Below, in pieces: positions 17,687-32,500 of a stretch of 64,000 nt of DNA. The stretch is from Dipetalonema caudispina (taxonomy: Eukaryota; Nematoda; Chromadorea; Rhabditida; Onchocercidae). The translations under genes and the position numbers were made by a program. The stretch lies in NCBI GenBank assembly GCA_013365325.1, contig JABVXV010000030.1, forward strand, positions 62,001-126,000, in the 5' to 3' direction. Every line of letters starts with the position of its first letter. Position 1 is the first letter of the stretch. Below the pieces are notes generated by a model. That model searched no databases, was not told the DNA's origin, and was given only the letters and a program-made list of their open reading frames with translations.

Positions 17687-20592
17687 GTGCTTTAAAAACA
17701 ACATCAATTGCGTAGAGAGGATATAGAACGGAAAGAAAGAGTTGCCGATTTTTTAATTGGCATCAAATTTCATGTCATATTTACGGGATGGATCATTCTG
17801 CATTCATGCTATTAAAAATTATAACATTTTCAAAATTTTCTCCACTAAATATGTATTCGACTAATAAACTTTTTTTTTGAATTTTGAATTAGCAAGTAAG
17901 AGATAATTATCATAATCGTTTCAACAATTTGTTTCGGAACTGCAGTACTTAACTGCATTTTTAGTGTATGTACAGCGTATCTCATATTCAAGTACAATCC
18001 AATCAGGATACCTTGGTAAGTGGTCCGATTAAATCAATAGTGAGTCGTTCGACTCTTTATTCACTTAGGATCTATTTTATTATTTTGATGCATCATCAAT
18101 TTATAACATAAAAAATGAAAAGCTAGTCCTCAATTTATTGAATCCCATAGTTTCAATTCTTCAATAGTTTTAAGTCCACATGAACTTCAGGATTTTCAAA
18201 CTTTTGAAATATGATTATTCCGAATTGTGATGGATTTTGACGAATTTAATTTCCAAATTATATGTTCGTCCGATGATCTGCTCACATATCTGTTAGGCCA
18301 CATATATATTCCTTATATTAAGATTAATACGAAATTTTATGTGACGATATAGTCATTACGTGGGCTTATTCGTCTGGCATCCGGATATTTCAGTGTAATT
18401 TAACAATCTCATTTGCAATCAATGGTATTCTTTTTGAAATTACATTACGATTATAGACGAAACTTCTTTTGAAAAAGAAAAAAGAAATTGATCCGAATGA
18501 CTTCAGCAAATTTTCAAAGGCTGATCTGATGGTTGGTTCACAGCTGCAGCACATAAATGTATACATTCTGAAATATAATATCAATGGTTTCATCGCTGCT
18601 AATGCTTTTCTCCACGGAATGCTATGTATTCATTTATTTTGATTCTATTCTTTTAGTGAGTGAGCAAGAATTTAAGCGCCTGTAATGTAAAATGAAGTTC
18701 GTCTAAGTATGTATATAACTGATGATGAAAGATTGAAGATGCCCGGTGATAATAAACTTGGCTTTTTGGCTTTAATGCCAAGAAACTTGTGAATTGTGTC
18801 CTTTATTAATGTCATGGAATAAGTTATCCTTCTTAGAGTAGAAAATCGATTAATGCTTTTCATATTACCAAATAATTGTAGAAAATGGCACAAGTTTTAA
18901 GGAAATATAATTTTGAAATTCTTGCAAAATTTGAGGAAGTTTTGTGCGGTTATATTTGCCGAAGATGGTAAATGATACTTAGTAGAAGAAAATGATACAT
19001 TTATCAAAAGCTTTTCTATCAGATAAATTAAATGCTAGACGAATAATTCTCTTCGAATTCGTAATTCGAAATTTTACAGCACCTACTTTATTCTCTAAAA
19101 AAAAAGTTCAAATTCAAGGTTATCTGGAGAAAATAAGAAGGTAAGTTATAGTGTTAATCTTTCAAATATGACTATTTACTCAACAATTGAAAAAAAAATC
19201 CTATACCTGAAAAAAATCTTATACCTAGATTAATAAAAAAAAGAGATTAAAAAAATCTTCTACAAACAGTTGAAATATCTTGAACATAATTATGTATTAC
19301 AGTTTACTTTGACAGGTCTTTCTAACTTCACTGTTTTTAACATTTTGTAAAATCAGTGATTTCTGCAATCCTACAGCAATATGCATTATTATTGGTCTCA
19401 TTTTTGAGAATTGGATTAGTTATTCAATTAATCATATTCTCATTAAAGTGTTGATGCTTTAAATTAAAACTATTTTAGGTTCTGTGTACTGTGAGCATTT
19501 GTTATGAAGTAATAAAGGAACTATTAGGAATTTAATTTGTTTCGAAAACAGTAATATAATTAAAATAACGCGTATTCATAATATACTTAAATGAATCAGT
19601 TTCTTTTTCAAGTTCCTGTTGGAAAGAAATTGATATCGTAGCAATCAGTTTTATATTAAAAATTTTACTTTGTATTTTTTTCTTTTTTTATTCTTTTAGT
19701 ATAGTTTCCTTTTCCTTTGGATAACTGAAATTATTTCATTGATCCAAATGATCATATACTGCAGGGAAAACTTGATCGATTTAAATTATTGTAAACTTTA
19801 CCAAAAAATTTTGCTTTGCTAGTCTAAATGCAATATTTGATTAAAATTCGGAAATCAAAAACTTAAAAATATATGCCGCGTTATCCCTTTTCTGATTTTT
19901 TGTATCTACCATCTTTTTCATAAAATGTTTTAGAGAAAACTGTTCGAAGAACAACAGGATAGGAAATTATTTATTTTCAATGATAAAAAGACATAAAACT
20001 TTGCATTACCATCACTATACTGCTACTGATCCAATCTTTTTCTAAATAGTAATAATTTTGTTAATAAGTTTTCAAGATATCTTTCTATATTTTACTGTTA
20101 ATTATGTAATAGAACCAATATTTCTAGCAATATCGATAAGAATTTATCTAATATTTACTTCTAATAATGATTGATATTATTGATATTTGTTTACAGAGTT
20201 CACTTATTCATTTTTCGTCTGAATATTCAAAGGTGCAACAATTAGTTAATAAACTGAAAGATTACAATTGTTATATCATTTGTAACTATTATTATTTCTC
20301 ATTCATTATAACTTCATGGATAGATTTGAAAATAATGCTCGTATATAGAAATAAAGTGGGAAATAGAATATGAATGAATAATTTGAAATGAATGTTTTAC
20401 CTGCAGAAAAATAGGAGCAATTAGTTCATTGGAAAAAAAAACGACACAAAGCGACATCATATGTATCTTATTGTTCCATATGTGGGTATGTGACTTAATA
20501 AATCAAATATTTGTATCGAAGTACTCGAAATTTGAATCGCTGCTTTCGACTTATTATTCATTTATTTCTCTGCCGCTACAAAATTTCATGAT

Positions 20593-23500
20593 ATGCTGGC
20601 GCTGTATATAATCTCCTACGGTATTATTTTATCATAATTTGCTAATCATTATAAAAATGATTTCCACAACTGTTCAATCAATTTTCTATAGAACATTTCA
20701 ACGTAATGTAATTGAATGCCAAATAAGTTCATTTATGGTTTTGTAAAGAGGTCAAATAATGATATCCATTGAATCATTTTACTTCAATTTATTGACTACT
20801 TTTTAACTGTCAGAATTACTTGGCTCAATTTGTTTCCAAGAATATATTTTGTCATAGTACCATATTACTCTCACACTATCACTTTCATACTGTAATATCT
20901 AAGCCGGATTTCTAAAAAACGTTATTTACAACTAATATTATTTATTTATTTATTTATTCATTATTGTCGGAGTTTCAATTACTTTTAAACTGTACTACTT
21001 GTTACTTGATAGTACTTGGCTGTTTAATGCTGTAGGCAAATTGTAAGTTAACGATAGCTCGGACTTAAGCCATCAGATTAGAAAAAAACATTAGTACAAA
21101 ATTCAAGATTTGATTTTTGACATAAGATTGCTGGATCCCTAGCACCAAACACATTCTGATTCTTCCACAGCTTATCATAGCCGAGCTGAAAATATCGGAA
21201 GTTCATGAATTTCGGGCTTGTGAGGGACGAATTAATTCGAGAATGAGAATCACATCACACTCAATAACCCTTATCAATTCCTGCAAAAATCTAATGAATG
21301 TGACCATATGTTTAATCTTCTTTGACCTTTCGTTATTAAAAGACATCTACAGATGTAAAGGAAGAATTTCAAACTTTTGAAAAATTTGAATGACTCACAC
21401 ACAACAAATGATTTTTAGTTGCACTCGCTGTCGGCGATTTACCTATTTATTGTCGGAACAAAAACATCACCGATGCTTGCTTGAATAACGGAACATGTCT
21501 ACTAACATCCGGTGCGATGATATTTCATTTTTACATTTGCGTCACAATTTCCATCGACCCGCCTCGCAAATTGTTCGACAGCAAGCGTTACCCAAATGTG
21601 AACAAATACATTGATGAAATGTTGTAAATTCAGTGAAAAGAATGAAAATTTTACCAACTTTTCAAATATTTAGTTTATAAATAGGAAGATTACACCTCAC
21701 CTTCTGTAAGTTATAAGCTTTCAAAATTCTGAAACAATCACAAAGGCCATTTCTTCCCTCTAAATAAAACTAAAATGACTTTCCTACTTTCAGAATCAGC
21801 AGCTTATCAGCTGTGTCATAACGAAGAATCATATTTCAACGGGGATTGTTATAAAATTTTTAGGAATAGAAAGACATGGTTTGAAGCAAATGAAATATGC
21901 GAAAAAGATGGCGGTAATTTCAATGCTTTCATCATTTTCAATCACTCTTATTATTTATTGGGGCTTATTTGCCCTCATCATCATGCATTAACTTATCATC
22001 TTTCAACTTTTAAATTTTATGTTAGGTTCAGCTGATTTTAGAAGTCCTTTAAATTCATATGAAATTAAAGTTTTAATCGTCTCTAAAGTTAGTTGAAACA
22101 CTAGTTTAAAATGATAAAAGAAACATCCAAAAGTATGAGAACTTGTGATGTATTTTTCAAAATAATTTATGAAGATTTCGCCAATTTTACAAATGTTGAC
22201 CAAATTTTAAAGCTATCTATTCTTATCGGCAAAATGATGGTGAACAATTTTAGTTTCGTGAGATTATAGTAATGGTACAGATCAAAAATAAACAAATATG
22301 ATATTGAAAATATTCAATTTCAAATTATTAAATGTTTTTCTTTCTTTAGTACCATACGTTTTTCATTGCCTACTATAAAAGTATGACTTAAACAGTGTTC
22401 ATTTTTTTATTGTTTCATTACCTTCTTTGCCAGTTATGATCACATAAATTATTAAGAGTAAAATTTGACATTGCAGGTAGTTTGGTGGCTATCGAAAATG
22501 AGTTTCAACAACTGTTTATATCGGACTATTTGCTATCAAACTTAGAAGCAGATATTTTAGGTTCTATTTGGCTTTTTTTAATGTCAAAATAGAAAATTAA
22601 AGAAATCCCTTTCTTTCATTCTTGTTAAGTTAAAAAAGTTTTTACTTCTAAATAAATATAATATGCAATGAGACACCTGCAATCTAAACATTGATTTTTG
22701 TATTAGCCTAAAATCCTGAGGATTATTTCAATTTTGTTGGCCTAAAACTTTCCAAGTTTCGTAAAATGAGTAGATCTGACGATTGATTGCACATTTCCAT
22801 TTAGTTCATACTTCGCTTAATCTTCGTCGTCCTGTATAGTGAATTTTGTTGTAGAAGTTTGATTTTCAATTTCTGCTCGATGAAGATATGACGTTAGTTT
22901 TGATAGATATCTTGAAACCTTTCGTGATCGATTCGGACAAATTTCATTCATCATGCTTCACACAATTTCAATCAAAATTTGCAAAACAGTAGCGATTTTA
23001 AAAATTTCCGACCTTCATTAATATTATTTTAATTACTTTGCCTTTTGATTAGCATAACTGTAGGATACACATACACAGTGTGTTACCACTTTCCTTATTT
23101 AACTAGTTCAGAGGTCAGTTGTTTGTCTTTTACTGCTCATAAGGCTTAAATTCGATTGTCTAATAAATATCGAATCCAAGCCATTTGACTTTTCATCATT
23201 AAAGTGCTTCTCCGGTCGCTATAAGGACACGCTTAATTCGATTTCATACTAACGCATCACTTTTTTGCCCAACCTTCGTCTCTTAGAGACCATCCCAATT
23301 CATTCTCTTAAATACAATTAGGCGCTTTTGAACTGATTTAAGATATCAACCATAACGATTTCCGATATCGTTAGACAAGTAAAAGATGGAGTGAATAAAT
23401 AGAGGATAATCACTCCATACCTTTTTTTTTATTACTTCTGTCCGGAAAAAAGTCATACTTTTGCTATATATGCTGAAATTATTGCTATTCTCTTTTATCA

Positions 23501-26500
23501 TCCATCAATCATTCCTATCAAATTGATCTTTCTTTTAATTCATTTCCTTATTTGTTTATAGCAAAACAAAATTCTAATAGTCAATTTCGTTCTAGCATAC
23601 AATGTTGCTGTCTGGACTGCCGGCCATATGTTGTTGAATGGTACCCAACAAGTCTATGCTTGGAGTCGAAATAATTATATGAAAGAAATCGATTTTTGGG
23701 AAGATGGTCAACTACAAATGACCGGTGGTATCCTTCAACTCATCCATTACTTTCCCCAAAAAATTTTACCTCTTCCATATATTTATCCAATTCATCTGTT
23801 TGTTTCAAGGAAGTTGCATCGAAATTGATTCGCGATCGTTGTTCCGCGATTGGATTCTCAGCAATTGCTCCAATGATAATTATTTCATTTGTAGTCGACC
23901 TGTCACTGAGGGTGATTCTCTTTCCATCTCTCTCTCTCCAACCTTTAGCTGCTTTACCTGCGCCATTAAAAATTATACTTATTAGTTAATATAGTTCGAA
24001 ACAATTTGAACAATTTAATTAGGAAACTGTGTTGAATCTGAGGCATAAAAAATTTAAAATTGACAATTTTAGAAATGGATGAATTAGGAAATACTCAATG
24101 TATGTGTTATAATGGTTCTCGCGGTAGTTTTTGCGAGCAATCATTCACCGAACTTGGTACTCACTCATTTATGTTATTCATTATCTAACTTTAAAGTCGA
24201 TCGAAATAATAAGCAATTGAAGCAACACAAATCCACTCGAAAATTTTGTTCAGTTTTATGCGATATTAGGGCACTTGTTTAATTGTTCAAAGGTAATTCA
24301 ATTAACATATATAACTTAAGATTAGGATCAAGAATTCCTCTCCAAACATTTTTATTCCCATTTCATATAAAATGTTTAAGGCATAGCATTAAAATCACAA
24401 AATGTTGCCTGTGTCGATAATGAATTCGAATTTTCATGTCCTAGTGGAGGTTCAATACTTGTCGATTTTGCAGCATATGGAAATATTGGGGTTAGTTCAT
24501 TTAAAAAAATTCTAAATTCATTTTCTTTCGTTCTATTCATAAAAAGAAATTGAAGGAGATTCAAGAATAGCTCAAAACATATTTTCATTATATTTTAATG
24601 CTGTTAGAATTTACGTTTCAAATGAATTATAAGAAAAGTTTTTTCTCCTTTGATTAGTTTAGTGAGATTTAAGAGAGTTTTCCATGTTGCTTGGAATCAA
24701 TTATGATAAATCGAATTCTCCTATCAAAAAAGGCCTAGATTACCATTGTGCTACAGTGATGAAATTCCTTCCATGCGAAGCATTTATTTTAATTTCCTTT
24801 CCTTACAAGAGCAGGCATAAATATCATCGAACATATCTCTTGTTTTAGGCTTGTGTCTTGTAAAGAAGACAAATAAGGAAAAGGAATTAAAACAATTAAA
24901 ATGAGAATTGGAGGGAAAAAAAAGAGTATTTCTACACTATTTTTGCATTACTTTCGGGTTGTTCTACAAATAATATTACACCTGTGAAATATTTAAGGCA
25001 TTGATTCATTTATTCTTTTTACATTATTTCAGAAATCCAATAGAATATGTTTAACTTCTACACCAACGAAAGTAAATGTCACATATTGGGAAGATTGCAT
25101 GCATCCATCCAGTCTACAAACAATGATTAGCATGTCAGTTAATTTCCTTTTAACTATCAACTTTTAATTTTAAGTCCATTACTATTTAAAATTAAAATCT
25201 TCCCATTGAATCTCGAAAATATTTTCCCAGGTGTCAAGGTCTCACTTATTGCCGAATCAAAGATCTTCAGTCACTATTTCCAGACAATCCTTGTTTGCCT
25301 ACAACACCTATCAGTTTGCAGTATCGGATGCAATGTCTGTTTGGTTGGTTTTATAATTTCTCTCAAATTTATACTTTGTTTGAACTATTCCACTCATATT
25401 TTCACCATCTTTCTAGAGCCAATGACTACATGCGCACCAAATGCAATCTATCAGAATGGACGATGTTATGTCGCGCATGTTGCAGAAGAACCACTTTCGT
25501 TCTACAATGCGCAAATGAAATGCCGTAAAGAAGTAATGTTACAATTCGTGAACTTTTGCTGACAAAAATTCCGAAATAGCAATAAATACTTGCAAAACTG
25601 TGCGGCAAAAGTTCCCGAAAATTGATAAATTCTATTATTTCAATTAGTAAACCCAAGCGATTTCACCGTACTTATCAGATTTTTATCATATCTATATATA
25701 TGTGTAATAGAATTATCGAAATATCGTCTGCGTACTAAATATCTTGGCTCAGTTATTTATTTCATCAAATTTAATAACGTTTTAGGGTGGACAGCTAGCT
25801 TTTTCGGTTAGCCAAATAGCACAAGACGAAATTGTTAAAGGTATACGAAAGCAAATCAGTAATGATGAAAGTTCTTGTTATTGGATGGGTGGACTTGGAA
25901 GGTTATTTCTAAATATATCTATCGTTCTGAAGAACTTCATAGAATCTATAAGCTACATTGAATTTTCTATTTCAATCATACATTGAGTGCTTATCCTACA
26001 ACTGTTTTGAAAATTGAAAAATATCTTTTGTCTTCTTCTTTTCTCATTACATTTCTTTCAGACTTAGAGACAGTTCACTCTGTGAATGCTACTATATAAC
26101 TAATAGAAGTGCTTTTTGGAGTCAGAGAAATTGCAATAGCAATCAACAATGGGTTTGTCAGTTTGCACCCGAGGCTCAATCTACTGAAATACATATTAAA
26201 TTTATGGAGCAGCATACTATTTCCAATGAATTATCGAATGTTGAAAAGTATGGCAGGTATCACTTGTTGCAAAAGATTGAAATTTCATCCATTTTGGTTG
26301 TTGCTTATTTGAATTAACTTCAATATTGATTATACAACTATTATAAGTCAACCGGAAGACCACTGAGTTAAGGAAAAATTAATCACAGTGCCATTTGTTC
26401 TTAAAATATTTGACAATTTCCCAAAAATTCACATAGCCGCCTGAAAAAGTGTTTTCTGATTATTTCATTGTATTTATCTATCCCTTGTTATAATTACCAC

Positions 26501-29500
26501 AATTTGTTTGCTATCGAAGATAATGAAGTGATTCATTAAATCTGTTCAAAAAGTCTCATATTCTCTATCTATCTTATGGTAAATTCTGTGATAAGATACA
26601 CTGCAGTATTATCAACTGAAAACTGGAATCGAAAAAAACATTTACTTAGAATTTTGAATATGGGTAAATTCTTCTTTTATTCTTTCATATTTTCATGTCA
26701 TAGTTTTACTTTTCTTTATTTTATTTCCGTGTAAGAAATTTGGACATAAACTTCATGCTTGTTCAAGTTATTTTTAAAATTTAAATTTAATCACATTTTA
26801 GTCATCACTGGACTTAAATGTTCAAATTTTTAAATTTAAATACATTTAATTACTTAAATAAATTTATGCATACAGAAATGTCACTAATTCCCCGATTAAT
26901 TCCTTAGCTTAAACCAATTATCTAAAGGGCTGTTTCTGCACGACTTATGTTACTGAAGTTAGACAATTCAGTCAGAATTTTGTTTCTCCATTTATTGTTG
27001 GAATAAATTTCTATGGCTGTTGGGGAGGACGGAAAAAGCTCTTTCTGACATCCAATTTCTCAAATATTCGAGTAATAAGTAAATTTATGAATCAATTACA
27101 AGGCAAAAAACAATGATTCATACCTTATATAGCGCAGAAATTCTTCAACTAAAATATTTTGATGGTTTTCGGCGCCACACCCAATGGAAACCAGTTTCCT
27201 TTAACTACCCACTCTTCATCTTCTGATGGATCATTTTGCTCTCCTCTTATTGCTGTTCAATTTTGTATTGACTTTAAGTGAACTTTCCAAAATCTAACCT
27301 TTACTTCACGAAACTATACTTCTACTCAAGCTTTATTAAAATAAGAGAAGCTATTGTCAGCTTAATATTTTGACAATTCATGAACTGATAAGAATTGTCA
27401 CGGATGGATATTTCAATTGTATTATTTAAACTTTTAATAATATCAGGGATTTTTGGATATGAAACTCGCAATCAGTGTTTTTTTTTTTGGAAAAAACCTT
27501 AATTAGCTTTGGGGATGAAAGAAGTTACTGTTAACTTCGCTCGATTAAAATATGTGAATATTTTTGATGAAATCGAAATTTATTGACTTCCTAAATATCT
27601 GCTAACCTTATGTAATTATTAAATGGGATGGTTTTAATAATCATCCTGCTATTTCTCCCCTTTTATCTTTCTGTTTGCAATGGTACTTTCATACCTGTTA
27701 AAACACAAAACAGGTATTTTTACCTCGTTATTAATTTAATGTTAAAAATATGCCTGCTACTTGTGTCCTTTCAAATTGAGTGGGTCAAACAAGACTTTTC
27801 AGAAAAAAGGAATTTTGCGACATTTTCCACAAACAGGAACATAAGTTTATGGGTAATGAGCCTATAGCAGGCACTACTGCAATGTTGGATATAGGTAGTA
27901 TAGGAGGTCCAAGTATGATATTACAATATTATCACGGATTACCATGAATTTGTATACCGTAAATGAAAACAGCTGATTGCATGTCTTTGAGGAATAACTT
28001 CATTTCAAATCAGTAAAGAGTTCCTCTGCTTTCAGTGTTGCAAGCAGTACCACTGATGATGAAAAGAACTTCCGTACGAAGCGTTCATTCTGCGAGGAGT
28101 ACGAGTGGGATGGAATTATTATCCCACGTACGTTGGCTTGCAGTGAAACTCAAATATCATGTCCAGATCCAGAAAACACCATCGGTAAAGAATTGCGACA
28201 TCTCACAAGCATCATCTGCTTAACTTAATTATAACTTTTTGCACATTACCACTAAGTTTGTCGATAGGACTTTGAGTAATATTAAAGTTTTTCATTTTTG
28301 TAGAAATCACTTTTTTCTCTCTTCAATTTGAAGTCTTTGTTTAAAGGTGTGACGACTCAGAGATGTAGTTGTGAGTCTAGCGGTTGGGAAGGAAAACCGA
28401 ACACGATAAATTGTACACACAAATGGGTCGGCTTACTGGATCAGCTGATAGATAATAACGCATCTGCGGAACATATCAGTCGAAAATGGGCTCAATTTTT
28501 GCAAAATTCAACTAAGCAAATGTTAGTTTTTCCTTTTTAAAATTTGGATTTAATAGCATTTTGGGATTTTTGTAAAATTTTTACTTTATGCTTCGAAAAT
28601 TTAAGTTACTTTCAAAAAAGCAATTGAACCCTAATGAGTATAGCCTATCTAATGATTTAATTTCTAACATTCTTTAACACAACTTCCTTGTAAGTATGTA
28701 TTTTTCAGGTTATTTGGTGGTGACTTACTGGGCAGCATCGAAATTGGTAAAAAATTATTGTCACTAGCAAGAATGCAGTATGCAGTATTGGATGATAGTA
28801 AGGAACGGAACGAAAAAGCTATCAAATTCACAGAGGTCTTGCTTGAAAGTTGAAAAATTTTAAGCATCAGACTTTGAATTTTCTGTTATTCTTTAAAAGT
28901 ATTACATTTGTAGCTTAAATGCTTCTCAATTCAATTAAAAATGGTTTTTTAGTAGTTAACACTTGTTTAAATCAAGCGTTATTGGCAGATGTATGGTGAA
29001 GCAGGCAATGAATTGTTGAGTGATCAAGCGGCGATAGTTTGGATGACTTTACCGGATGATGTTCGAATACATAAGGTATCTTCGTTGATATCAGGACTTG
29101 AACAGAGTGTTGCATTGATGGCTGAATTTATCATTGAAAAGCAGAAGAAAATTGAATATAGCAATTGGGGTAAGTTCTTACGAAAAGAAATGATTGTATT
29201 CCATGCATACTTTTTTTCAAAATCTTTTAAATCTGAATCAATATGGAAGTATTGGTCCGGAATTTCGTATGACGTTAACTCGGATTAGCTTTATCCTTGC
29301 ATTTTGATGAAGTTTTGTATCTTTACTCTCTAGAATTTGCTCTCAAATTCGCAGTTCTCTGATTTCTAGAAGTTTTAAAAGGATGCTTAATCTGAAGGTA
29401 TGTTCTTCCAAGCAAAAAAATTTTCATAGTTAAAAGTAACTTTCTTACAGCTTTCGAAGTTCATGTGGAAAAGCCAACTCCTACAGCAATTCAGTCTAAT

Positions 29501-32500
29501 CATGTGGTTGATAATGGTAAATCAAAAATAGTTCGCCGATCTCATAAATTTGATACAAGCATTTCTTCAAGTTCTGATAATGCTACTCTTAATAAGTCCA
29601 ATGGAAATGTCACTTTTAGCTTCTCCTTATTACCAATGCTCTTAATGCCGCCATTGAAAATACTTCGTATGTTTTTTTTTTCTTTTTTTTTTGCATAATT
29701 TAAAGTATGACATTTTATGTATAATTTAAAGTATGGCATAAGTAATTGGTAAAAATAATAGATTTATACCGATATGTTTTCATTTCAGGTAGTAATATAA
29801 TTGCTATGACTAAATTTGAACGTCTGTTGATCCAGTCCCTCTAATTTTTCTATTTTCAAATTATTGAACATTTTTTGTATCCCAAAAATGAATTTAAACA
29901 ACTTGAGGAGTTTTTTTTTGTAGCTTTCATTGAAATTTTGATCAGTAATAATTTAGAGCAGTCAGTACGAGCCGCAGTTCTCCTACCTACGTTTAATGAT
30001 TCCAGTCTTCTCATGCAACCTGTTAGTGCTATTTAAATAACAATTTTAAAGTCAGTTAAATTTTAAAGAACTATAAGCATCAAAAATTTTTCACAAATTG
30101 TTTCGAATTTTGCAGCGATCACGACCCATCCCATCGAGCAGAAGACCACTTCTTTTAACTTATTATGTGTTCAAATCGATGGGAACATTGCTAACTATTA
30201 ACAAAACTACCATTGCCAACAGTCTCGTAATTGGTATTCTCTGAGTTTTTCAACAACTTTTCTTTCGGAATCATATAATTAAAATTTCGAAGAAATCAAC
30301 GACTTTCAATAAAAATTTTGTGCATATATATGAATTTCTAAAGGAAAATAATACCGTTAAATCTAATTTAGTTTAAAGAAGTTTCACATATCATTTGTCA
30401 CTATGGGATTTTATAATTCCAATCAAAGATCGCAATTTTCACGCACTGCAATTGCGAATACGTTTTTAAAACCAACTTTATGCATAATGAAAATTTTCTA
30501 CCACCAATAATCTTTTTCATCGAAAACAGAATTACTCTATGTAATTTAATGAACAAATTTTTATTGGAACTTATTAGCTGCTGACATTCTTAGATACTTA
30601 GGTCGTAGTTATTTAAGTTTAAATAAATCAATTTAATGCTGATTAATTCGTAGTTCTTTTGATCGATCTTATGATTTATGCGACATTTACATTTTTTCAA
30701 CCTTCAGAATTTTCAAAACTGTTTCTGAAAAGCTACAATTAAGACACTTGTTATAGGTGCTTGTGTAAATGATCCGAGGAGTCCCATTGCTTTGCCAGAA
30801 AGTTATCCAATCACTTTCAAATTTTATCATATTAGAACTAACGGAATGAGTAATCCACGATGTGTTTTCTGGGATATTTCCAAGAGGTGAATATTAGTGA
30901 TATTGTTAATTCTGATTATAAATGATTTCACTTCTTATGCGACACATTTTCTATATCATTTATTCATTTATTTTAATTCATTTACGATGAGACTGATGAG
31001 AATTTGCCCTAAAAATAATCATCTCAAATGAAATTCTATTAAATTTCAGAATTTGGAGTAGAGAAGGCTGCAAAACACTACGCACAATGAATGATTCAAC
31101 TGAATGTTCTTGCACACACTTAACTAAGTTATTTTTTCGAACTTTGTGCAAATCGGGTGAAAAAATCAATTTATCACCTTTAGACTTCATCAAATTTTTA
31201 CCTTACTCCATCGCCAAAAGCTTTTAGGAAGTGTCGCATGGAAACTTTATTATTGAAATTGTGCAATCGGAAGCCTAATCTATTCTTTTAATTGAAATTC
31301 AAATTCAGTAATTTCTCATCACTTTAGTTTTGCTATTTTAATGGATATAGCTGGATTGTACAATCCTGATGACGAAACAATCGCTAATCAAGTTTTAAAT
31401 TTAACTAGCACTATTGGTTGTATATTTTCGATTGTGTGTCTCTTCCTTGCTTCACTCATTTTCACATGTTTCAGGTTTAGATTTTTTTAAATTTAAGAAA
31501 AATAGTTGCATGAAACATAATTGGAAAGTTTAAGGATTAGATAACATTATAGGTTATACTGATAATTAAGACTTTATCGGATACAAACACTTTTACATAC
31601 TGACAAAATGAACATTGAATGGTAGTGAACGTAGCACAGCAAATTATTTTCTATATTTACCAAAGTTATCCTAAAAAATGTGATTATAAAAGTGCAACAA
31701 ATCATTAAATAAAAATAAAATTAAGGATTAAATACGTAGTAATTTAGTTTTAACATCAAGTGAAGTTTGGATTGAATTTAGATCAAATAATCGATTAAGC
31801 TAAATCAGGAAATTTAATTTGTTGCAGATCTTTATGGAATGTCCGTCACATGATCCATAGTAATTTATGCTTTTGTTTATTATTAGCCGAATTAGTTTTT
31901 GTAATTGGCATAGATAGGACTGAAAATAAAACTATATGTCGTGCGATTGCTGTGACACTTCATTATCTTTTTCTTGCGGCATTTTGCTGGATGTTATTAG
32001 AAGGATATCAGCTCTATCTGATGCTTGTACAGGTAGTTTTCTTTATTGCAATACATGTTGTTTATTTTATACGTACTCTTTAAACGATTTTATTCAACGT
32101 TTAGTTTCTAATAGATAGGTGAATATTCGGCACAAAAACAATATTTGAGTGTGATCTTTGTATTCGTAATTTTGAGGTTTTTGAAAATGAGAAAGGAAAA
32201 ACTATCCTTTATTATCTCTATGCCTATGGCTTCCCAGCTGTTATTGTTGCTGTCACTGCCGGAGTGGCCTGGTCAAATTATAGTACCGACCAATAGTAAG
32301 TTAAATATGCTTGTTTTATGATACAGAAGGATTTCTTCAAAAGGATAAAAGTAGTTTCATTTATCTGACATTCGATTTGAAAAGATGTTTGCTTTTGACT
32401 GAAAGATATTTCTAAAAGTTTGAAGAATTTGCTTGGTTTCATATTACAGTTGCTGGTTGAATGTAGAAACATCTACAATATGGGCTTTTGCTGGGCCTAT

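Larger units (their letters stand above)
16271..20592. other. Intergenic region with only small candidate frames
   Basis: Apart from the two candidates listed separately (16566-17112 and 17441-17686), minus-strand frames at 18390-18593 and 18672-18893 have protein-like composition, and the first follows a good TATATTTCAG acceptor, but they could not be joined in frame. From 18.9 to 20.5 kb I see nothing. This is also the upstream region of the lat-2-like gene. Confidence 0.4.

Noticed and set aside
29789..29843. Possible extra lat-2 exon between exons 18 and 19
   Set aside because: It is in phase but reaches TAA after about 17 codons; skipping it joins exons 18 and 19 in frame and keeps the GAIN domain open.
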